35,873 nucleotides of DNA from a virus: positions 1-35,873 of the IMG/VR virus record IMGVR_UViG_3300046734_000143. The stretch is one strand, 5' to 3'. The translations under genes and the position numbers were made by a program. Below the pieces are notes generated by a model. That model was not told where the DNA came from. It saw only the letters and a program-made list of their open reading frames with translations, and made no database searches. This document shows, piece after piece, positions 14,102 to 20,331 of the stretch; the stretch's first letter is position 1; each line of letters opens with the position of its first letter.

Positions 14102-14133
14102 GGTCACAAGTTAAACAAAGGAGTACATGAGAC

Positions 14134-14349
14134 ATGCAAACAGTAGCAACGTACAAGGGTTATGGGGTCTATGTAGGTGATGACAGGGTTTACTTTGAGC
14201 ACACCACACTAGGGGAAGATGACAGCATCTGTGTGTACCACGACAGCCAGAAGCGAGTATACGATTATGACATGGCGTATGGTATGCTAGACGAAGCGCG
14301 AGAATGGCTAGAGGCTAACGGGTACGATACCAGCGACATTCTAGGGTAA
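14134..14349 (+). CDS. First early protein, unknown function
   Basis: 71 residues (MQTVATYKGYGVYVGDDRVY), acidic and aromatic, with an alpha-beta look and a helical end DMAYGMLDEAREWLEANGYD. AAGGAG lies about eleven bases before ATG 14134. As the first gene of the rightward arm it is probably expressed immediately after infection and may act on the host. No family is recognised. Confidence 0.7.
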   Translation: MQTVATYKGYGVYVGDDRVYFEHTTLGEDDSICVYHDSQKRVYDYDMAYGMLDEAREWLEANGYDTSDILG

Positions 14350-14450
14350 CATAAGGGGGTTGTATTACTGGTGAGCCTAGGGTACGCTCTGGGTTCACTG
14401 GTAAGCCAACCGGCTTAATTTGGAACCTAAACCAAACGAGGGTTATACCT

Positions 14451-14642
14451 ATGGAAAACGTTACACGTACAAAAGTATTCGGACGTTCTGTCATCATTCG
14501 CAAGCGGGTTACCAAGCGTAAGCCTGTCGGATACGCTAGCGGCTCATGCTTCCACAAGCTTGACGCTGGGTACTGGTCGCTCTACGTGAGCCTACGCAAG
14601 CCACAGCGCAAGGTAGGATTTGGTAAAATTACCGACAAATAA
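14451..14642 (+). CDS. Small basic early protein, unknown function
   Basis: 63 residues (MENVTRTKVFGRSVIIRKRV), strongly basic with beta-strand-like spacing (TKRKPVGYASGSCFHKLDAG, LRKPQRKVGFGKITDK). The leader AAACGAGGGTTATACCT gives a GAGG ribosome site, nearly the same leader as at 14712. Charge suggests nucleic-acid binding (inference). The 101-base gap before it contains a short AAGCC-AACC-GGCTT hairpin at 14403-14416. Confidence 0.65.
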   Translation: MENVTRTKVFGRSVIIRKRVTKRKPVGYASGSCFHKLDAGYWSLYVSLRKPQRKVGFGKITDK

Positions 14643-14649
14643 ACCTTGT

Positions 14650-14689
14650 GTTTAACAATGGGCATCTGATACGGTGCCCATGATTAAAC
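14650..14689 (+). other. Intercistronic hairpin
   Basis: GTTTAA (14650-14655) pairs with TTAAAC (14684-14689), and inside it ATGGGCA (14658-14664) pairs with TGCCCAT (14675-14681) around a ten-base loop: 13 perfect pairs with a 2x2 internal loop. It fills the gap between two early genes and lacks a T tract. A processing or stability element is likelier than a terminator. Confidence 0.65.
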
Positions 14690-14711
14690 GCAAGCAAACG
14701 AGGGTAACACC

Positions 14712-14900
14712 ATGCAAAAGACGTATATTGAAACGTGGAACCGGCTGTGCCACGAGCATGAATCTTGTGCGCGTGAGGCATGGCAACAGGCTAACACGAG
14801 ACACCCAGACGGAACCGATAAAACAGAGCGTGAGTACTACGAAGATCTTATCTGGTTGTGTGAGGGTATCATAGCGTCTGGGGGTTCCGAATCATGCTAA
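14712..14900 (+). CDS. Small early protein, unknown function
   Basis: 62 residues (MQKTYIETWNRLCHEHESCA), helical with several Cys/His residues (C13, H15, C19) but no clear zinc pattern; the C-terminus is EDLIWLCEGIIASGGSESC. GAGGGT precedes the ATG. It overlaps the next gene by seven bases. No family is recognised. Confidence 0.65.
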   Translation: MQKTYIETWNRLCHEHESCAREAWQQANTRHPDGTDKTEREYYEDLIWLCEGIIASGGSESC

Positions 14901-15544
14901 AGCTATCGAAGGCATCGAAGATGCCGTGTAGATCATGGTCACTGCAAGCGTTAGACACTTGTCCAGCGTCCAGAGACGCCACAGGTAACCTAGTGCCCGC
15001 TTGTTCAGGGTGCTATGCCACTACGGGTAACTACCGTTTCAAGAATGTCAAAGCACCACGCGAGCATAACCGCGAGGATTGGAAGCGGGATAGCTGGGTA
15101 GATGACATGGTGGCAGAGCTTGACAATGATCGCTATTTCAGGTGGTTTGACTCTGGCGATATGTATGACATTCGACTAGCGCACAAAATCCTAGACGTTT
15201 GCGAGCGTACACCGTGGGTCAAACACTGGATACCCACACGGATGCATAAGTTTGCTAAATTTGGGCTAGTGCTGTCGCGTCTACAGGCCTTGCCAAACGT
15301 AGTGGTGCGCTTGTCTAGCGACAGTATCACAGGCGAAACGATACAGGGTAGCACTACTAGCACCATCGCAACGCTTGACACAGTGCCACAGGGTGCTGTA
15401 GTGTGCGAAGCTTACACACGGGCGGGCAAATGTGACAAGTGTCGCGCCTGCTGGGATAAGAGCGTTTCGGTTGTCTGCTACATAGGCCACGGGCGATCAA
15501 TGGAAAAGAAGCAGAGAGACGTAATAGCAACCACAGGAGCATAA
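14894..15544 (+). CDS. gp88-like cysteine-rich phage protein
   Basis: 216 residues. It opens LSKASKMPCRSWSLQALDTC, with Cys at 12, 23, 37 and 40 (PACSGCYATTGNYRF), then FRWFDSGDMYDIRLAHKILD, ER-TPWVKHWIPTRMHKFA, and a C-terminal cluster CDKCRACWDKSVSVVCYIGH. This matches the 'gene product 88' family (PF17338) of phages, as I remember it: a conserved aromatic/Asp core (FRWHDSGD) flanked by cysteines that probably bind metal. The function is unknown; the cysteine spacing suggests a zinc or iron-sulfur site. It follows the upstream gene with a seven-base overlap. Confidence 0.75.
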   Translation: MLKLSKASKMPCRSWSLQALDTCPASRDATGNLVPACSGCYATTGNYRFKNVKAPREHNREDWKRDSWVDDMVAELDNDRYFRWFDSGDMYDIRLAHKILDVCERTPWVKHWIPTRMHKFAKFGLVLSRLQALPNVVVRLSSDSITGETIQGSTTSTIATLDTVPQGAVVCEAYTRAGKCDKCRACWDKSVSVVCYIGHGRSMEKKQRDVIATTGA

Positions 15545-15548
15545 TACA

Positions 15549-15716
15549 ATGACATTACAGGATGCGGTAAAAGCGTACATTCACAAACTAGAGAACGACT
15601 CGCCTATTGTGAGCACATCACACGCTCATTACATGGCATACGCTAAAATGTTTGGTGATGACGTATGGCAACAGGCGTTAGACGATTATTTCGAATCACA
15701 GAAAAAGAGAGGGTGA
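15549..15716 (+). CDS. Small helical early protein, unknown function
   Basis: 55 residues from ATG 15549 (MTLQDAVKAYIHKLENDSPI), nine bases after an AGGAG. It looks all-helical with a small middle segment HAHYMAYAKMFGDDVWQQAL and a basic end. It fits exactly between the gp88-like gene and the next gene. No family is recognised. Confidence 0.65.
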   Translation: MTLQDAVKAYIHKLENDSPIVSTSHAHYMAYAKMFGDDVWQQALDDYFESQKKRG

Positions 15717-15720
15717 GATT

Positions 15721-15987
15721 ATGAGCGATAAAGAGTATCTATTTAAACGGGAGTTTTGGTTTGCCGGTAAAAGCCACCTATTGCACAAGATGCCACTAGA
15801 CATTCTGCTAGAGTGTGGCTATAATGCCGCCGCCACAGGTTGTGGATGCATCGGTCACCATAAGACCGACAGAAACGAAGCACACTTTAGGATGGTAAAT
15901 CAAGAGCTAGAACGCCGTGGTGAGACACAGCTAGAGTACTTCCCCGCCGCTAATCTAGGGACATTCAACGGAAAAGGAGCGTATTAA
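15721..15987 (+). CDS. Hypothetical early protein with Cys/His cluster
   Basis: 88 residues (MSDKEYLFKREFWFAGKSHL). A central cluster AATGCGCIGHHKTDRNEAHF combines two Cys with three His and could bind metal. The end (QLEYFPAANLGTFNGKGAY) is uncharged. GAGGG precedes ATG 15721. No family is recognised. Confidence 0.65.
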   Translation: MSDKEYLFKREFWFAGKSHLLHKMPLDILLECGYNAAATGCGCIGHHKTDRNEAHFRMVNQELERRGETQLEYFPAANLGTFNGKGAY

Positions 15988-15989
15988 GC

Positions 15990-16337
15990 ATGAAAGATTA
16001 CAGCGTACAATGGGACCCATCTAATGTATACCCAGAGATAACACGGGAATACTTAGGACTGATACCGGAGTTTTTTATTCACGCCACACAGGAAGGCGAG
16101 AGTCTAGATCAAGTGACTCAGGCGATGGACGAGATCTATGGGTACGGTGGCTTTCAGTACCCGTTTGGTGGTACAGTAGCGGACTGTGGCGCGTACAAGT
16201 CACCAGACGATCCAGACTTGCAACCATACGCCACCATTGGATACCTTGACAGATTCACCATGTACTGTTACCCTTACGCCATCACAGCGATTCGTGATAA
16301 TGACACAGGCGAGACAAAGATAGGGAGATTTGACTAA
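15990..16337 (+). CDS. Hypothetical early protein
   Basis: 115 residues (MKDYSVQWDPSNVYPEITRE), acidic and very rich in aromatic residues (YGYGGFQYPFGGTVADCGAY, FTMYCYPYAITAI). AAGGAG precedes the ATG. It ends in TAATG, the ATG being the next gene's start. No family is recognised. Confidence 0.65.
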   Translation: MKDYSVQWDPSNVYPEITREYLGLIPEFFIHATQEGESLDQVTQAMDEIYGYGGFQYPFGGTVADCGAYKSPDDPDLQPYATIGYLDRFTMYCYPYAITAIRDNDTGETKIGRFD

Positions 16338-16459
16338 TGGTAATATGTTACAAGACAGATGACGCTTTTTATGCTGGAATATACAGGCTAGTACAAATGG
16401 GTCTTACTTTTGAGGCAGACGATCAAGACCTCAGTATACGATTAACAGGAGGGTACTAG
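16337..16459 (+). CDS. Small early protein (40 residues)
   Basis: ATG 16337 shares one base with the stop of the upstream gene. Sequence starts MVICYKTDDAFYAGIYRLVQ and ends LTGGY. It fills the gap exactly and its end carries the AGGAGGG ribosome site of the next gene. No family is recognised. Confidence 0.55.
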   Translation: MVICYKTDDAFYAGIYRLVQMGLTFEADDQDLSIRLTGGY

Positions 16460-16460
16460 A

Positions 16461-16667
16461 GTGGAAGATAAAACCGAATTCCCAGCGTTCGCCCTGTATT
16501 ACAGGAGCGACAACAATGGCAAATGGTATGAGGAGGGAGTGTTTACCGACGAATGGGCCGCTAGGGATTGCATGGTGGAGCACATACGCTTGCATTCAGA
16601 TATGGACTGTGTTATAGTCCGTCTAAGTGTCATGAGTGAATACAGGAGCCTTGACAATGGAAACTGA
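16461..16667 (+). CDS. Small early protein, unknown function
   Basis: 68 residues from GTG 16461, preceded by AGGAGGG. Sequence starts MEDKTEFPAFALYYRSDNNG, with KWYEEGVFTDEWAARDCMVE and a VIVRLSV strand. The order looks like a small alpha-beta fold. It overlaps the next micro-gene by 11 bases. No family is recognised. Confidence 0.6.
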   Translation: MEDKTEFPAFALYYRSDNNGKWYEEGVFTDEWAARDCMVEHIRLHSDMDCVIVRLSVMSEYRSLDNGN

Positions 16668-16740
16668 CATAGTATGGTTATGGGCTATGGGCTGTCTAGT
16701 AATTACGGCATGGATAATCTTTAGTGAAGAGGGATTATAA
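16657..16740 (+). CDS. Single-pass membrane micro-protein (27 residues)
   Basis: ATG 16657 follows AGGAG by nine bases. METDIVWLWAMGCLVITAWI is nearly all membrane segment, ending IIFSEEGL. The stop is directly followed by the next ATG at 16741. The very short length, ribosome site and tight packing support a real peptide; it probably acts at the host inner membrane. Confidence 0.55.
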   Translation: METDIVWLWAMGCLVITAWIIFSEEGL

Positions 16741-16983
16741 ATGGCTACACGATACGGGAAACACCAAACGGAAACACAGGTAGACTGTGAATGGGCTACG
16801 CTTGACGTAGTGATCCATTGGACGCTAGACAGAGACGACTATCAGGATCTAGTGACCATTGACAAGATCACAGTAGGCGACAGAGATTTACGCGAGGGCT
16901 GGAACGTAGCATATTTTGAGGGTATAATACAGGATGAAGTTTTAGCGGGTGAAGATTACCTACCGACTGACCACGGGGATTGA
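16741..16983 (+). CDS. Acidic early protein, unknown function
   Basis: 80 residues (MATRYGKHQTETQVDCEWAT), acidic, with alternating strands (LDVVIHWTLDRDDYQDLVTI) and an acidic end (EDYLPTDHGD). The ATG directly follows the preceding stop. The next gene's ATG begins three bases after this stop. No family is recognised. Confidence 0.65.
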   Translation: MATRYGKHQTETQVDCEWATLDVVIHWTLDRDDYQDLVTIDKITVGDRDLREGWNVAYFEGIIQDEVLAGEDYLPTDHGD

Positions 16984-16985
16984 CT

Positions 16986-17465
16986 ATGAACATATTTTAC
17001 CTAGACCGTGACCCGCACGAAGCCGCAAGGCTACAGTGTGATCGACACGTAGTTAAGATGATACTAGAGACAGCACAGCTACTGTCAACAGCGCACATTG
17101 AGTTAGACGGGAGGCAGGTAGCGTACAAGGCTACCCACAAGAACCACCCTAGTGCGGTCTGGGTGCGCTCTAGTGCCGCCGCGTACGAGTGGACAGCGCG
17201 TCACTTGAAGGCGCTGGGCGAGGAGTACACCAAGCGATACGGCAAGGTTCACAAGACGATCACCGAGCATCTAGAGACGCTCTCATGGTTGCCACGTGCG
17301 CTGTGCCAAGACTATACGCCGTTCGTTGACCCGCCGCAGTGCATGTACGATGAGTGCAAGCGACCCGATACTGTGGTAGCATATCAGACGTACTACAATT
17401 ACAAAGGAGACGATTGGGACGCCCGTGGTATCCCTATGCGCTGGTACGGCAGGGAGGCGGTATAG
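16986..17465 (+). CDS. Conserved phage protein of the 'NIFYLDRDP...CDRHVVKMILE' family
   Basis: 159 residues from ATG 16986 (an upstream TTG at 16980 is less likely). NIFYLDRDPHEAARLQCDRH, VVKMILETAQLLSTAH, YKATHKNHPSAVWVRSS and LHALGEEYTKRYGKVH-type sequence, then the late PPQCM and VAYQTYYNYKG, make up a strongly conserved protein seen in many lytic phages. Several conserved His, Asp and Lys residues suggest an enzyme, and databases sometimes relate such proteins to DNA-repair glycosylases, but I cannot confirm that. TAGTG at its end starts the next micro-gene. Confidence 0.75.
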   Translation: MNIFYLDRDPHEAARLQCDRHVVKMILETAQLLSTAHIELDGRQVAYKATHKNHPSAVWVRSSAAAYEWTARHLKALGEEYTKRYGKVHKTITEHLETLSWLPRALCQDYTPFVDPPQCMYDECKRPDTVVAYQTYYNYKGDDWDARGIPMRWYGREAV

Positions 17466-17536
17466 TGTTCCTATTTTGGTGTTTAACAGCGATAACAGTA
17501 TTCTGGGTAATTATGATTGTAACAGGAGACAGATGA
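17465..17536 (+). CDS. Membrane micro-protein (23 residues)
   Basis: GTG 17465 overlaps the upstream TAG by one base, with GGGAGG about seven bases before. The peptide MFLFWCLTAITVFWVIMIVT plus GDR is a single hydrophobic helix. Its last codons contain the AGGAG ribosome site for the gene at 17538. It may be functional at the membrane or act only as a coupling leader. Confidence 0.45.
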   Translation: MFLFWCLTAITVFWVIMIVTGDR

Positions 17537-17537
17537 T

Positions 17538-17735
17538 ATGGATGATTACAACGAACCTGATCTGTCACAGGAGCAGATGGTACAAGACTTGACAGAGTTT
17601 GAATTTAACTTTATAGACTTTGCCACGGTGGTTTCTCTGGCCCGTGGGGTCATCAGGGACCGCTACAGGGCCAAGAGTTACAACGAGCTATGCAGAGCAT
17701 ACGCACAAGTATTTGGACCGGAGGACAACGGATGA
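17538..17735 (+). CDS. Small acidic early protein, unknown function
   Basis: 65 residues (MDDYNEPDLSQEQMVQDLTE), with an acidic first half and a helical basic second half (SLARGVIRDRYRAKSYNELC). AGGAG stands nine bases before the ATG, and its stop overlaps the next ATG (ATGA). No family is recognised. Confidence 0.65.
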   Translation: MDDYNEPDLSQEQMVQDLTEFEFNFIDFATVVSLARGVIRDRYRAKSYNELCRAYAQVFGPEDNG

Positions 17736-17878
17736 AAGACAGCCATTCAGATTGGGTTATAGTTATCGCAATATGCCTAGTGTTTCCTGTAGTGTTGCCT
17801 ATGACGATTCTAGCGGCTTTGGTTTTGTCAGTATCGAACGCATTTAAAAAAGAGGGAGGATTGACAGATGAGGTGTAA
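17732..17878 (+). CDS. Single-pass membrane protein (48 residues)
   Basis: ATG 17732 overlaps the preceding stop and has GGAGG seven bases upstream. Residues about 8-33 form one long hydrophobic segment (WVIVIAICLVFPVVLPMTIL) followed by a charged tail (FKKEGGLTDEV). It overlaps the next gene by 11 bases. Third small membrane protein in this 1.3 kb stretch. No family is recognised. Confidence 0.6.
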   Translation: MKDSHSDWVIVIAICLVFPVVLPMTILAALVLSVSNAFKKEGGLTDEV

Positions 17879-18101
17879 AGCATGTGATGTGCTACTAGAT
17901 GATCTAGAGGCACTAAAGAAAGACGCTAGGGGTGTACACTATGATTTGTGTACAGATTGTTTGACAGTATCTATTGCTACTCATTGGGAACTAGAGAACA
18001 TGGAGTCAATAGAAATTGACGGTAATATTCCACAGGATGAAGTGTTGACATTACAAGAAAACTATGATAATATATACTTAAGTATTACTAAAGAAGATTA
18101 A
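17868..18101 (+). CDS. Small zinc-ribbon protein
   Basis: 77 residues with two CxxC knuckles (CKACDVLLDDL, Cys 3 and 6; LCTDCLTVSI, Cys 28 and 31) about 22 residues apart, followed by an acidic C-terminal helix. This is a typical four-cysteine zinc ribbon, seen in many small phage regulators. Whether it binds nucleic acid, host polymerase or another protein is unknown. Confidence 0.7.
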   Translation: MRCKACDVLLDDLEALKKDARGVHYDLCTDCLTVSIATHWELENMESIEIDGNIPQDEVLTLQENYDNIYLSITKED

Positions 18102-18154
18102 CTAAAGAAATAAACTAAAGGGTAATACTACATTAGTACTACAGGAGGACTTAC

Positions 18155-18301
18155 GTGACTACTAAAGTTAGGCGGTGGAATCCTGTGGCTAAACACGATC
18201 ACAACAAAGGAGGCGCACACAAGGACAGAAAGAAGGATGCCAAAAAGTACCAATCTAGGGGTAAACGGTTGACAAAAGACTCTGGGCATGAGATACTATA
18301 G
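18155..18301 (+). CDS. Small basic protein (48 residues), RNPVAKHDHNKGGAHKD-type
   Basis: GTG 18155 with a strong AGGAGG six bases upstream. The start MTTKVRRWNPVAKHDHNKGG and the following AHKDRKKDAKKY are of a kind seen in tiny basic proteins of many marine phages. It ends TAG 18301, just before the single-stranded DNA-binding protein gene. The charge suggests nucleic-acid binding; the role is not known. Confidence 0.7.
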   Translation: MTTKVRRWNPVAKHDHNKGGAHKDRKKDAKKYQSRGKRLTKDSGHEIL

Positions 18302-18346
18302 GTGTTCCTGCGGGAACTTATTTTAACAAACGGAGATTATTCCAAT

Positions 18347-18721
18347 ATGACAAGTCAAGTTATCGAAGGTGTGGTGAACTTCTCAAACGTCACCAAAACT
18401 GATGTGTACAACGGTCAGGACACTGGCACGTTCAGTATGACAATCACCATGTCAGAGGACGATGCGGCTACCTTGGCGGCACAGGGTGTCAAGATCAAGG
18501 ACTACGAGGGCAATAAACAGCGCAAGTTTAAGTCCAAGTACAACATCGGCATGTACGATGCAGAGGGTAACTCGTATAACGGGGAAGTACCGTATAACTC
18601 CCGTGTACGTCTGAAGTACAAGACAGGCCCCGCACACCCTGTCCACGGTACTCCTGTGTATCTGGAGGCTGTACGTGTGCTAGAGGAAGCAGAAGGGTCA
18701 CCGGAGGTTGCAGACTTCTGA
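18347..18721 (+). CDS. Single-stranded DNA-binding protein (T7 gp2.5-type candidate)
   Basis: 124 residues from ATG 18347 (GGAG eleven bases upstream); the frame is open 45 bases further up but that part has no good ribosome site. The protein has an OB-fold-like alternation of strands (GTFSMTITMSEDDAATLAAQ, RKFKSKYNIGMYDAEGNSY, SRVRLKYKTGPAHPV) and an acidic C-terminus ending in Phe (EAEGSPEVADF). An acidic tail with a terminal aromatic residue is the hallmark of phage SSBs that contact polymerase and helicase. It overlaps the primase-helicase start (TGATG), supporting a replication role. Length is half of T7 gp2.5, so the assignment is by features and context. Confidence 0.7.
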   Translation: MTSQVIEGVVNFSNVTKTDVYNGQDTGTFSMTITMSEDDAATLAAQGVKIKDYEGNKQRKFKSKYNIGMYDAEGNSYNGEVPYNSRVRLKYKTGPAHPVHGTPVYLEAVRVLEEAEGSPEVADF

Positions 18722-20331
18722 TGGACTCTAAATTCCTACACCACGAGGAATGTCCCAAGTGCGGTAGTAGGAACAATGTGGCGGTGTACTCTAACGGTGG
18801 CCGCCACTGTTTTTCTGCCGACTGTGACTATCACGTAAACGGTGAAACCGGAGAGGAAACAGAGGTGTCAACACCTAGTAACCTAAACATGGGTGGAGTG
18901 GTAGCTGAGATTACCGACAGGCGTCTGTCTGCTAAGACTGTAAAGCACTATCAGGTCACAGTAGAGTACGATGCCAACGGTAAGATCGCTAGGCACTACT
19001 ACCCGTACTATGACGTAGACACGGGCGAGCTAGTAGCGGCTAAGTCTCGCGTAGTCAAGACCAAAGACTTTCTATCGTCGGGTACTATGTCCAACGTAGG
19101 GTTGTTTGGTCAGAAGCAGTGCCGTGGTAGGGGTAAGTTTATCACGATCACTGAGGGCGAACTGGACGCCATGTCTGTCTACGAGATGTTCGGACAGAAG
19201 TACGATGTGGTATCACTACGGGCAGGCGCTGGAGGTGCGGCTAAAGAGATTAAGCAGAACCTAGAGTGGCTGGAGGGCTACGACAACGTGGTGCTTTGCT
19301 TTGACCAAGACAAGGCAGGAGAGTTAGCAGTAGAGCAGATTAAGGATCTGTTTAGCCCCAACAAGCTGAAGATGTGTAGCCTACCCCTAAAGGACGCCAG
19401 TGAGATGCTCATGGCTAACAGGGTGCAGGAGTTTACACAGGCTTGGTGGGACGCAAAGGTGTACAGGCCTGACGGTATTATCGCCGGTGCTGACACATGG
19501 GAGGCGCTGGTCAACAAGCGTCAAGTGCAGAGCATACCGTACCCGTGGGACGGACTAAATGAAATCACAAGAGGACACAGGCCTTACGAACTTGTCACTA
19601 TCACAAGCGGTAGTGGTATGGGAAAATCCCAGTTTATCAGAGAACTTGAGTACGATCTGCTTCAACGCACAGACGCCAACATCGGTGTACTTGCACTGGA
19701 GGAGGACGTTGCAACAACAGCTTTGGGAATTATGTCGGTGGCGTCATCTAGGCGGCTCCACTTGGAGGAAGACTCGCCTGTTGATGAGCTTAGACCTCAT
19801 TGGGAAGCAACGATGGGGTCTGGACGTTATTACCTGTTCGATCATTGGGGGTCAACATCAGCCGACGAGCTTCTTTCAAGAGTACGGCACATGGCAAAGG
19901 CCTGCGACTGTCGCTATGTCATCCTCGACCACTTGTCAATCGTGGTTTCTTCTCAAGAGAACGGGGACGAACGGAAAGCTATAGACGAGATTATGACCAA
20001 GCTACGCACACTGGTTGCTGAGACAGGGATCACATTGTTTCTCGTGTCACACCTACGGCGTAGCTCCGGAACAGCACACGAGGACGGTGGCAGGATCAGT
20101 CTACAGGATCTCAGGGGTAGCCAGAGTATTGCACAGCTGTCTGACATTGTCATAGGAATGGAGCGTGACCAACAGCACCAAGACGAGGACGTAAGGAACA
20201 CCACGACAGTGAGAATACTTAAGAATCGCTACTCTGGTGAAACTGGTCCCGCATGTTGGCTACGGTACGACAAGTTTACCGGACGTATCCACGAGTGCGC
20301 CAACCCTAACCCACCGGAGACTGAGTTTTGA
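18721..20331 (+). CDS. Bifunctional primase-helicase (T7 gp4-like)
   Basis: 536 residues. N-terminal zinc knuckle with Cys 11, 14, 30 and 35 (CPKCGSRNN ... RHCFSADC). TOPRIM primase core with Glu 145 (ITEGELDAM) and Asp 195/197 (CFDQDKAG). The DnaB-like RecA domain has Walker A SGSGMGKS (296-303), Walker B with Asp 403 (YVILDHLSIVVS), motif H3 VSHLRR and motif H4 GGRISLQDLRGSQSIAQLSD. All key residues are present, so it should unwind DNA and make primers at the fork. It is coupled to the SSB gene upstream and the polymerase downstream. Leucine codon choice changes sharply over 19561-19980, the ATPase core. Confidence 0.93.
   Translation: MDSKFLHHEECPKCGSRNNVAVYSNGGRHCFSADCDYHVNGETGEETEVSTPSNLNMGGVVAEITDRRLSAKTVKHYQVTVEYDANGKIARHYYPYYDVDTGELVAAKSRVVKTKDFLSSGTMSNVGLFGQKQCRGRGKFITITEGELDAMSVYEMFGQKYDVVSLRAGAGGAAKEIKQNLEWLEGYDNVVLCFDQDKAGELAVEQIKDLFSPNKLKMCSLPLKDASEMLMANRVQEFTQAWWDAKVYRPDGIIAGADTWEALVNKRQVQSIPYPWDGLNEITRGHRPYELVTITSGSGMGKSQFIRELEYDLLQRTDANIGVLALEEDVATTALGIMSVASSRRLHLEEDSPVDELRPHWEATMGSGRYYLFDHWGSTSADELLSRVRHMAKACDCRYVILDHLSIVVSSQENGDERKAIDEIMTKLRTLVAETGITLFLVSHLRRSSGTAHEDGGRISLQDLRGSQSIAQLSDIVIGMERDQQHQDEDVRNTTTVRILKNRYSGETGPACWLRYDKFTGRIHECANPNPPETEF

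Larger units (their letters stand above)
13331..14133. promoter_or_regulatory. Non-coding control region between the two gene arms
   Basis: About 800 bases without a credible gene separate the divergent late (leftward) and early (rightward) arms. It holds a consensus late promoter, weaker early promoters, three copies of an AATATTCACA-type motif, two complex inverted repeats, a C-rich run (13695-13709), alternating purine-pyrimidine CACACGCGCACACGCG (13997-14012) and many ACACAAG words. Such a region is the natural place for the replication origin and early regulation, and possibly the physical ends or packaging site; none of these is proven. Open frames on the minus strand here lack start signals and family resemblance. 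Confidence 0.75.

Noticed and set aside
14403-14416. AAGCC-AACC-GGCTT hairpin as a terminator between the first two early genes
   Set aside because: Five-base stem, no T tract; too weak and common to call.
19559-19984. 141-residue alternative frame inside the helicase gene, and similar ones in the polymerase and RNR genes (21385-21711, 24822-25202, 25338-25616)
   Set aside because: No ribosome sites or protein-like patterns; their openness is a by-product of the local codon-choice shift, which is reported instead.
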